Origin: Bacillota bacterium | GTDB lineage: Bacteria > Bacillota > Clostridia > Peptostreptococcales > Anaerovoracaceae | Assembly: GCA_017619985.1 (NCBI GenBank) | Contig: JAFZRG010000013.1 | Location: 1 to 11,481, forward strand | DNA length: 11,481 nt | Direction: 5' to 3' | Part shown: one piece after another, positions 6,748-11,481 of the stretch | Layout: the number at the start of each line of letters is the position of its first letter | Position numbering within the stretch: position 1 is the stretch's first letter | The notes under the pieces: generated by a model | What the model saw: only the letters and a program-made list of their open reading frames with translations | Databases searched by the model: none | What the model was told of the DNA's origin: nothing | Translations under genes and position numbers: made by a program

Positions 6748-7455
6748 TTATTCCCCCTCCAGTTCCAGGAAGACCTCCTCCAGGCTGTCGTCGCCCTTCA
6801 CTTCTTCCATCGTTCCCGCTTTGATGAGTTTCCCCTGCTTGATGATCGCGACCTTGTCGCAGAGTTTCTCCGCCACTTCCAGCACGTGCGTGGAGAAGAA
6901 AATCGCGCCGCCGTTATCGCAGTGTTCGCGCATCATGCCCTTCAGCAGGTGGGAAGCCTTCGGGTCCAGGCCGACGAAAGGCTCATCCATGATGATCAGC
7001 TTCGGACTGTGCAGCAGGCCGGAGATCACAGCGAGTTTTTGCTTCATACCGTGTGAATACGCAGAGATGGGCTGACCCAGGTCGTTCGTCAGCTCGAACA
7101 GGTCCGCGTATTTGCGAATCCTCTCCTGGCGCTCCGCCGCGGGGATCCCGAAGATATCCGCGATGAAGTTCAGGTATTTGATCCCGCTCATGAAGTCGTA
7201 CAGATCGGGGTTATCCGGGATATAGGCCAGTTCCTTCTTGCACGCGACGGGATCGTCCCTGATGGACTTCCCGTTGATCGTGATCGTCCCTTCGTCGAAC
7301 GGCAGGATCCCCACCACGCTTTTGAGCGTCGTTGTCTTGCCGGCGCCGTTGTGTCCGATGAAGCCGTAGATCTCGCCCGGCTGGATGTGCAGAGTCAGAT
7401 CGTCGACTGCCCTCTTTTCCCCGTAAGTTTTTGTTAAATGTTCGATTCTCAGCAT
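6748..7455 (-). CDS. ABC exporter ATP-binding protein, EcsA/YhaQ-like
   Basis: A 235-residue ABC ATPase. Walker A is GHNGAGKT (34-41), the signature is YSHGM (133-137), Walker B is LIIMDE (153-158, catalytic Glu 158), the D-loop is VGLD (161-164) and the H-loop is His 190. The Q-loop stretch reads AYIPDNPDLYD (77-87), without Gln, as in EcsA-like subunits, and the YSHGMKQK form is typical of that group. It powers the 532-residue permease whose gene begins on the next base. The start ATG 7453-7455 is preceded by AGGGAG 7 bases upstream, 15 bases after the tetR stop. Co-transcription with tetR from the promoter at 8155-8183 is likely, so TetR probably controls this exporter. Confidence 0.9.
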   Translation of the reverse strand: MLRIEHLTKTYGEKRAVDDLTLHIQPGEIYGFIGHNGAGKTTTLKSVVGILPFDEGTITINGKSIRDDPVACKKELAYIPDNPDLYDFMSGIKYLNFIADIFGIPAAERQERIRKYADLFELTNDLGQPISAYSHGMKQKLAVISGLLHSPKLIIMDEPFVGLDPKASHLLKGMMREHCDNGGAIFFSTHVLEVAEKLCDKVAIIKQGKLIKAGTMEEVKGDDSLEEVFLELEGE

Positions 7456-7470
7456 CTCTTTTCTCCCTTT

Positions 7471-8094
7471 TTATTTCTTCACCAGTTCCCGGAAGATCGC
7501 ATCACGGTCATAGTTTCCCTCCGGCAGCCCCGGGATCTCCTTATATGCTTTACAGATGGCAAGACTGACTTCAGTCCCCACGACGAAGATCTCTTCATCC
7601 GTATAGGGGCAGTCATCCGTCACGACGAGCGTGGCATAACTGAAGCTGATCAGCCACAGATCGCGGAAGTAGCAGTCCGCCGTATGCGCGTCCATATGGT
7701 AGATCCGCATGATCGATTCTCTGGCGAGATCCTGCGAGAACTTCAGGGCTTCTATCGCCCCGCCGTTCGCCGCGCTGGGCTTCGTCAGGAACAGCAGTTT
7801 GTACAGTTCCGGCTCTTCTCTCGCAAAGCGCATGTACTGATGCCATACGCCCAGGAAAGGGATCTGCTCTTCCAACCCTTTTACGATGTATCCCCGATAG
7901 ACTTCTTTGGCCTGTTCGTAAACCTCGGCTTTCAGCGCGTCCATCGAATCGAACCAGGTGAAGATCGGGCCGACCGATACGTTCAGTTCCTTCGCGACTT
8001 CCCGCGCGGTGACCGCGTCGATCCCCTTCTGCTTCGCCACGTTCAGCGCGGCGCTGACGATGTCCTTCTTCTGGAATTTAACTTTCGGAGGCAT
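7471..8094 (-). CDS. TetR/AcrR-family transcriptional regulator
   Basis: A 207-residue regulator. The N-terminal TetR helix-turn-helix spans about residues 10-55, with VTAREVAKELNVSVGPIFTW (28-47) as the recognition region. The rest is helical ligand-binding domain, including WHQYMRFAREEPELYKLLFL (84-103), a form common in this family. Members are usually repressors that leave DNA when a small ligand binds. It is first in its cluster, 15 bases upstream of the EcsA-like ATPase gene. ATG 8092-8094 has AAGGAG (8103-8108) 8 bases upstream. The region between promoter and start holds three 14-bp imperfect palindromes, which fit autorepression. A ligand exported or modified by the downstream proteins is the natural guess; its identity is not visible. 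Confidence 0.9.
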   Translation of the reverse strand: MPPKVKFQKKDIVSAALNVAKQKGIDAVTAREVAKELNVSVGPIFTWFDSMDALKAEVYEQAKEVYRGYIVKGLEEQIPFLGVWHQYMRFAREEPELYKLLFLTKPSAANGGAIEALKFSQDLARESIMRIYHMDAHTADCYFRDLWLISFSYATLVVTDDCPYTDEEIFVVGTEVSLAICKAYKEIPGLPEGNYDRDAIFRELVKK

Positions 8095-8122
8095 AGTGTA
8101 CTCTCCTTCCGGTGTATCGATC

Positions 8123-8163
8123 TGTTATCTAACACCTGTTATTTAACGATTGTTATCTTACAC
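8123..8163. repeat. Three 14-bp tandem operator-like units
   Basis: On the plus strand TGTTAT begins at 8123, 8137 and 8151, exactly 14 bases apart. The units are TGTTATCTAACACC, TGTTATTTAACGAT and TGTTATCTTACACT. The first contains a perfect TGTTA-TC-TAACA palindrome, and the other two are one mismatch from it. On the minus strand the cores read TAAGATAACA, TTAAATAACA and TTAGATAACA. The promoter-proximal unit contains the -10 box, so a bound repressor would block RNA polymerase. These are very likely the binding sites of the adjacent TetR protein; binding itself is inferred. Confidence 0.75.
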
Positions 8164-8183
8164 TCCTGTCCCTCCCCTGTCAA
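8155..8183 (-). promoter_or_regulatory. Sigma-A type promoter of tetR and its exporter cluster
   Basis: On the minus strand a perfect -35 TTGACA (8178-8183), a 17-base spacer and -10 TAAGAT (8155-8160, 4 of 6) precede tetR. Transcription should start near 8148, giving a leader of about 54 bases that contains two further operator units and the ribosome binding site. It sits just after the DUF937 terminator, so this cluster is a separate unit. Confidence 0.8.
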
Positions 8184-8190
8184 TAGGTCC

Positions 8191-8207
8191 TTTGCAACTT
8201 TTTGCAA
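8191..8207. repeat. TTTGCAA direct repeat upstream of the tetR promoter
   Basis: TTTGCAA occurs at 8191-8197 and 8201-8207, 10 bases apart and so on the same face of the helix. On the minus strand TTGCAAA lies 8 to 24 bases upstream of the -35. The position suits an activator site or an A/T-rich upstream element; it could also be chance next to the terminator T-run. Confidence 0.35.
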
Positions 8208-8243
8208 TAAAAAACAGTCTGCGGACGGATGTCCGCAGACCGT
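8207..8243 (-). terminator. Intrinsic terminator of the DUF937 gene
   Basis: A perfect 10-bp stem (GTCTGCGGAC 8217-8226, GTCCGCAGAC 8231-8240) closes a 4-base loop. On the minus strand it is followed by TGTTTTTTATT. It lies 20 bases after the DUF937 stop codon and separates the pckA block from the tetR cluster. Confidence 0.9.
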
Positions 8244-8259
8244 TTCTTTTCTTACAGAA

Positions 8260-9174
8260 CTAGAACAGCTTCTTGCCCTGGAGCAGGGTACCGAGCAGGG
8301 AGGCCATGCCGTCCATGCTGCTGCTCTGCTGAGACGTCTTGCCGGAGGAAGAACCGGTCAGGGCGCCTGCCAGGTTCATCAGCGTACCGAGATCCATGCC
8401 GGAGCTCTGCTGCGTCTTCTTGCCGGATGTGGTGCCGGTGAGCGCGCCTGCGAGGCCCAGAATGTCGCCCAGGTCCAGACCGTCGTTCTTCTTTGCGGAA
8501 GTGGTCTGCGGCTTGCTGCTGCCGGACAGGGAGTTCGCCATGTTCATGATGTCGGTGAGGCTCATGTTCTGGCTGCTGGTCTTGCCGGAGCTGGTCTTCT
8601 TGCCGCCGGTGGTCTTGCCGGTGTTCACGTTGACGCCGGAGAGGCTGGACAGCAGCGCCATCAGGTCGTCGCTCTCGCTGGTCTTGGCCTGTGCGGCAGC
8701 CTGCGCGGCCTGTGCCTGTGCGGCAGCCTGCGCGGCCTGCTTTTTCTTCGCGGACGCGATAGCGGTCAGCAGCGCGGGCGCTGCGATGCACATCAGCTTC
8801 ATCATCTGGGACGAGGACATGCCGGACTGCTTGGCCAGGGACGCGGTCGCCGCCTGGGTCTTTTCCTGGGATCCGTAGATCTTGTCGAGGATCTTGGCGC
8901 CGTCCTTTTCGTCGGCGTTCTTGATCAGGCTGACGATGTCCTCGTTGCTCAGTTTGCTGAGATCGTGCTGGTTGAGCGCGTTCAGAAGGCTGGACGCACC
9001 GCTCTGAGTGGAAGCGTTCGTCTTCATCTGGCCGAGCATGGAGGGCAGTGCGGACAGCAGAGCAGCCGTCACCTGGTCGTTGCTGGCAGAAGTCTTGCTG
9101 GACATAGCGTTGATGCTTTCAGAGGTGCCGAGACCGCTGGCCAGCAGGTTAAAAAGATCCATTGTAGATGCCAT
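8260..9174 (-). CDS. DUF937-domain protein with modular repeat tail
   Basis: A 304-residue protein of unknown function. Residues about 30-145 fit a DUF937 domain (the YidB-like family): helical, with QVTAALLSALPSMLGQM (34-50), LSNEDIVSLIKNAD (75-88) and AAPALLTAIASAKKK (131-145). An Ala/Gln tract follows (146-163). The tail repeats a hydrophobic helix plus a Ser/Thr/Gly/Lys linker: 232-258 and 259-284 are close copies (core LAGALTG), 204-229 is a weaker copy, and 169-192 and 286-304 resemble the helix part. There is no signal peptide and no clear membrane span. ATG 9172-9174 has GGAG just upstream in AAGGAGA, about 9 bases away; Met 5 is a less likely start. It lies 57 bases after the His/Cys membrane protein gene and ends before a strong terminator. 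The layout suggests a self-associating or scaffold protein; that is inference. Confidence 0.78.
   Translation of the reverse strand: MASTMDLFNLLASGLGTSESINAMSSKTSASNDQVTAALLSALPSMLGQMKTNASTQSGASSLLNALNQHDLSKLSNEDIVSLIKNADEKDGAKILDKIYGSQEKTQAATASLAKQSGMSSSQMMKLMCIAAPALLTAIASAKKKQAAQAAAQAQAAQAAAQAKTSESDDLMALLSSLSGVNVNTGKTTGGKKTSSGKTSSQNMSLTDIMNMANSLSGSSKPQTTSAKKNDGLDLGDILGLAGALTGTTSGKKTQQSSGMDLGTLMNLAGALTGSSSGKTSQQSSSMDGMASLLGTLLQGKKLF
8688..8739. repeat. 27-base tandem duplication coding for an Ala/Gln tract
   Basis: Bases 8688-8712 and 8715-8739 are identical over 25 positions, with a period of 27 bases (9 codons). They code for the QAAQAAAQA pattern of the DUF937 protein (about residues 146-163). 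The in-frame period would let the tract grow or shrink by slippage without breaking the gene. Confidence 0.85.
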
Positions 9175-9191
9175 ATGTTTTGTCTCCTTCT

Positions 9192-9218
9192 ATACTTAAG
9201 TATGGAACGTGATGTTCC
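9192..9218. repeat. Two adjacent palindromes upstream of the DUF937 gene
   Basis: ATACTTAAGTAT (9192-9203) is a perfect 12-bp palindrome. GGAAC (9204-9208) and GTTCC (9214-9218) form a 5-bp inverted repeat around GTGAT immediately next to it. They fill much of the 57-base gap between 9174 and 9232. There is no T-run after either, so neither is an intrinsic terminator. They may be a regulator site; I see no convincing -35/-10 pair beside them. Confidence 0.55.
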
Positions 9219-9231
9219 CGCAAACCGTAAG

Positions 9232-9915
9232 TTATTCGCCCGAGCCGTTCTGCTTTTCGTCCTTGCCGTTCGCGCAGAAGTCGCAGGGGTCGGTGCGGCC
9301 TTCCTCGAAGGCCTGTTCGATGGTGCCCTGGAAGACTTCCTTCGAACGCAGCAGCGCCTGGCAGTCCGGATCGAAGTGATAGGACTTGGAATATTTCGCC
9401 CAGTAGCAGGTACCGCCGTAGCCCAACGCCTGCAGTTCTGCTTCGTTCAGGTCGTCGATGGTCACCGGATTGTAGTCGATGGAGAAACCGACCGATGCGA
9501 CGAGGCACAATGCCGCGACCACGGTCAGGATCTTCTTGAACTTCGGGTCAACGTCCTTCGACGTCAGCAGGATCAGGATGAACGGGGCAAACGCCAGGAC
9601 GGCCATGAACGCGCCGAACTGGTTCTGCCAGAACCTGCCCGCAGGCGGATCTATGTGATTGGCCTTCTTCCAGAACTGGGCCGCTACGATGCACAGGATC
9701 GCGTCCACGATGAGCGCCGCCAGGCAGGGCCACAGGACGACCAGCTTCTTGAACAGGATGATCGCCGCGATCTCGCAGCCGATCGCCAGGATCCAGAGGA
9801 TGACCGCGATAATGCGTTTGCTCCGTGCGTCCGCTTTGCGCTGGGAATCGGTTTTGGCCTGGTCACGGATATCGGTGATGACCCGGTCTTCTCTGGGTTT
9901 TGCTCTTTCTGCCAT
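9232..9915 (-). CDS. Four-helix membrane protein with C-terminal His/Cys metal-site-like domain
   Basis: A 227-residue protein of unrecognised specific function. A charged N-terminus (1-34) is followed by four hydrophobic segments (about 35-54, 59-80, 99-118, 129-147). The soluble C-terminus contains CYWAKYSKSYHFDPDCQALL (170-189), VFQGTIEQAFEEGRTDPCDF (194-213) and Cys 214. His 180, Cys 185, Cys 211 and Cys 214 match a small Y-H-x4-C...C-x2-C module found at the ends of many Firmicutes proteins and probably bind a metal. The start ATG 9913-9915 has AAGGAGG 5 bases upstream, and this ribosome binding site begins right after the pckA stop codon, 12 bases away, so the gene is co-transcribed with pckA. 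Which side of the membrane holds the His/Cys module is not certain; an even number of helices puts both ends on the same side, likely cytosolic given the basic N-terminus. Confidence 0.75.
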   Translation of the reverse strand: MAERAKPREDRVITDIRDQAKTDSQRKADARSKRIIAVILWILAIGCEIAAIILFKKLVVLWPCLAALIVDAILCIVAAQFWKKANHIDPPAGRFWQNQFGAFMAVLAFAPFILILLTSKDVDPKFKKILTVVAALCLVASVGFSIDYNPVTIDDLNEAELQALGYGGTCYWAKYSKSYHFDPDCQALLRSKEVFQGTIEQAFEEGRTDPCDFCANGKDEKQNGSGE

Positions 9916-9927
9916 AAATACCTCCTT

Positions 9928-11481
9928 TTAAAGTTTCGGACCCGCCGCCACGATGTCCGCGGAGGCTGTGGTGTATTTCTTGAAGTTTTCGATGAAGCCG
10001 GTGGCCAGCATCTTTACCTTCTCGTCGTAGGCTTCCTTGTCGGCCCACGTGTTCTTCGGGATGAGGATCTCCGACGGTACGCCCTCCACGGACGTGGGGA
10101 TCGCTACGCCGAACACGGGATCGGTGACGAATTCCGCCTTTTCGATCTCGCCGGTAAGGGCTGCGGTCACCATGGCTCTCGTAAATCTCAGTTTGATGCG
10201 TTCACCCGTGCCGTTCCAGCCGGTGTTCACCAGATACACTCTGGCGCCGGTTTTCTCGATCTTATCCATCAGCATGCCCGCATACAGAGCCGGATCCAGC
10301 GGCAGGAACGGTTCGCCGAAGCAGGTGGAGAACGTCGGAACGGGTTCCTTGACCCCGATCTCGGTGCCCGCCAGTTTGCTGGTGAAACCGCTCATGAAGT
10401 AATAGGCTGCCTGATTCTTGTCGAGCCTCGAAATGGGAGGCAGCACGCCGTACGCGTCGGCCGTCAGGAAGATGACGGTCTTGGGGATGCTTCCCATGCC
10501 GGAAAGCTCGGCGTTGGGGATGTATTCCACGGGATAGCCCACGCGGCTGTTGACCGCAAGGCTGTCGTCGTAAAAGTCGAATTCGCGGGTCTCGGGATCC
10601 ATCACGACGTTTTCGACGAGCGCGCCGAATTTGATGGCGTTGTAGATCTCGGGTTCGTTCTCCGCGGACAGGTTGATGCACTTCGCGTAGCAGCCGCCTT
10701 CGAAGTTGAAGACGGAATCCTCGGACCAGCCGTGCTCGTCGTCGCCGATCAGCTTGCGGTTCGGGTCGGCGGACAGCGTGGTCTTGCCGGTGCCGGACAG
10801 GCCGAAGAATACGGCGGAGTCACCGTCCTTGCCGATGTTGGCGGAGCAGTGCATCGGGAAGACGCCTTCCTTGGGCATCAGGTAGTTCATGACGGAGAAG
10901 ACGGATTTCTTGATCTCTCCGGCATACTGGCTGCCTGCGATCACGACCCTCTTCTTCTCGTAGTCCACAAGGATGGCCGCTTCGGAGCGGGTGCCGTCGA
11001 TCTCGGGCACGCACTTGAAGCCCGGCGCCGCGATGATCACGAAATCTTCGCGGAAGTTCTCGAGTTGTTCGGCGGTAGGCCGTCTGAGCAGCTGGTGGAT
11101 GAACATGTTCTGGCTGGCCAGTTCGTTGACGATCCGGAACGCCTTCTGATGCTTGGGATCCGCGCCGGCGAAGCCGTCGAACACGAATACGTCTTTGTTC
11201 TGCAAGTACGCGATCACTTTACTGTAGATCGCGTCGGCTTTCTCCTGGGAGATGGGCATATTCACGCTTCCCCAGGCGATCTCGTCATGTACGCCGGCAC
11301 TGTCGACGATGAATTTGTCCTTTGCGGAACGGCCGGTATATTTGCCCGTTTTGACCACCAGGGCGCCGGTGGTGCTGAGCGTTCCTTCGCCTCTTCTCAG
11401 CGCGTGTTCGGTGAGCTGAGCGGGCGTCAGATTGCGGTAAACGGCTTTCGCGTTGATGATGCCCATATCTGCTAATGCAGC
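9928..11481 (-). CDS. pckA: ATP-dependent phosphoenolpyruvate carboxykinase (5' end outside window)
   Basis: This is nearly the full enzyme (EC 4.1.1.49), which interconverts oxaloacetate and ATP with PEP, CO2 and ADP in the cytosol. Counting from the Met at 11464-11466, the motifs are TGRS (44-47), SQYAGEIKKS (179-188), PMHCSAN (204-210), P-loop GLSGTGKT (222-229), metal-site region LIGDDEHGW (239-247) and NSRVGYP (306-312). All expected catalytic regions are intact. That Met is probably not the start: it has no ribosome binding site, the frame stays open through 11481 (A-A-L-A-D before Met), and the GIINAKAVYRNL stretch matches the internal YGI...VYRNL part of relatives. A few residues are therefore missing off the right edge. 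It leads a co-transcribed set with the His/Cys membrane protein 12 bases downstream. In anaerobes the enzyme can serve gluconeogenesis or run toward oxaloacetate; the direction cannot be read from sequence. Confidence 0.96.
   Translation of the reverse strand, partial: AALADMGIINAKAVYRNLTPAQLTEHALRRGEGTLSTTGALVVKTGKYTGRSAKDKFIVDSAGVHDEIAWGSVNMPISQEKADAIYSKVIAYLQNKDVFVFDGFAGADPKHQKAFRIVNELASQNMFIHQLLRRPTAEQLENFREDFVIIAAPGFKCVPEIDGTRSEAAILVDYEKKRVVIAGSQYAGEIKKSVFSVMNYLMPKEGVFPMHCSANIGKDGDSAVFFGLSGTGKTTLSADPNRKLIGDDEHGWSEDSVFNFEGGCYAKCINLSAENEPEIYNAIKFGALVENVVMDPETREFDFYDDSLAVNSRVGYPVEYIPNAELSGMGSIPKTVIFLTADAYGVLPPISRLDKNQAAYYFMSGFTSKLAGTEIGVKEPVPTFSTCFGEPFLPLDPALYAGMLMDKIEKTGARVYLVNTGWNGTGERIKLRFTRAMVTAALTGEIEKAEFVTDPVFGVAIPTSVEGVPSEILIPKNTWADKEAYDEKVKMLATGFIENFKKYTTASADIVAAGPKL

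Noticed and set aside
8123..8163. CRISPR array or replication iterons at the 14-bp repeats
   Set aside because: Units are 14 bases with no spacers, only three copies, and they overlap a promoter next to a TetR gene, with no rep or cas gene nearby.
9204..9218. Terminator after the His/Cys membrane protein gene
   Set aside because: The stem is only 5 bp and no T-run follows on the minus strand.
11464..11466. The Met at 11464-11466 as the start of pckA
   Set aside because: No ribosome binding site precedes it, the frame is open to the window edge, and relatives have residues before the matching position. The gene is treated as 5'-partial.
7438..11475. A 1,345-codon plus-strand open frame
   Set aside because: It is antisense to four well-supported genes (tetR, DUF937, membrane protein, pckA), runs straight through their promoter and terminator, and its translation is low-complexity and Arg/His/Gly-rich without any family motif. 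It is explained by codon bias in same-frame genes on the other strand.

Overview
The window reads as a gene-dense, fairly GC-rich chromosome segment from a Bacillota, most likely a Clostridia-type bacterium. This is inferred from strong AGGAGG-type ribosome binding sites, a Firmicutes-style ATP-dependent PEP carboxykinase, EcsA/YhaQ- and YtrB-like ABC exporters, an XRE-AbrB fusion regulator, and gaps of 0 to 25 bases within gene clusters. No IS element, phage gene, CRISPR array, tRNA or rRNA was seen.

One gene fragment lies on the plus strand, and eleven genes lie on the minus strand. (1) At 1-214 is the 3' end of a gamma-glutamyltransferase gene. It converges on the minus-strand genes at a perfect 9-bp hairpin (221-243) with T-runs on both sides, so it probably terminates both directions. 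(2) At the right edge, read leftwards, pckA (9928-11481, 5' end outside the window) is followed 12 bases later by a four-helix membrane protein with a C-terminal His/Cys cluster (9232-9915). After a 57-base gap holding two adjacent palindromes comes a DUF937 protein with a repeat-rich tail (8260-9174). A 10-bp terminator hairpin (8217-8240) closes this block. (3) A TTGACA-17-TAAGAT promoter (8155-8183) then starts a tight cluster: tetR, ABC ATPase, 12-helix permease, GNAT acetyltransferase, YdcF-like membrane protein and a Cys-nucleophile Ntn hydrolase (8094 down to 2844). (4) After a 121-base gap, a second ABC cluster follows: ATPase, small permease, XRE-AbrB regulator and GyrI-like ligand-binding protein (2722 down to 249).

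The clearest structure outside the genes is in the tetR promoter. Three 14-bp units (8123-8163 on the plus strand) run from the -10 box into the leader and look like an autoregulatory TetR operator array. Twelve bases of one unit recur exactly at 2791-2802, in the gap before the second ABC cluster and over the -10 of a candidate promoter. One TetR protein may therefore control both exporter clusters. The window then looks like a two-exporter response locus with modifying enzymes (acetyltransferase, amidase-like hydrolase) and a ligand binder. The ligand is unknown, and the joint regulation is a hypothesis.
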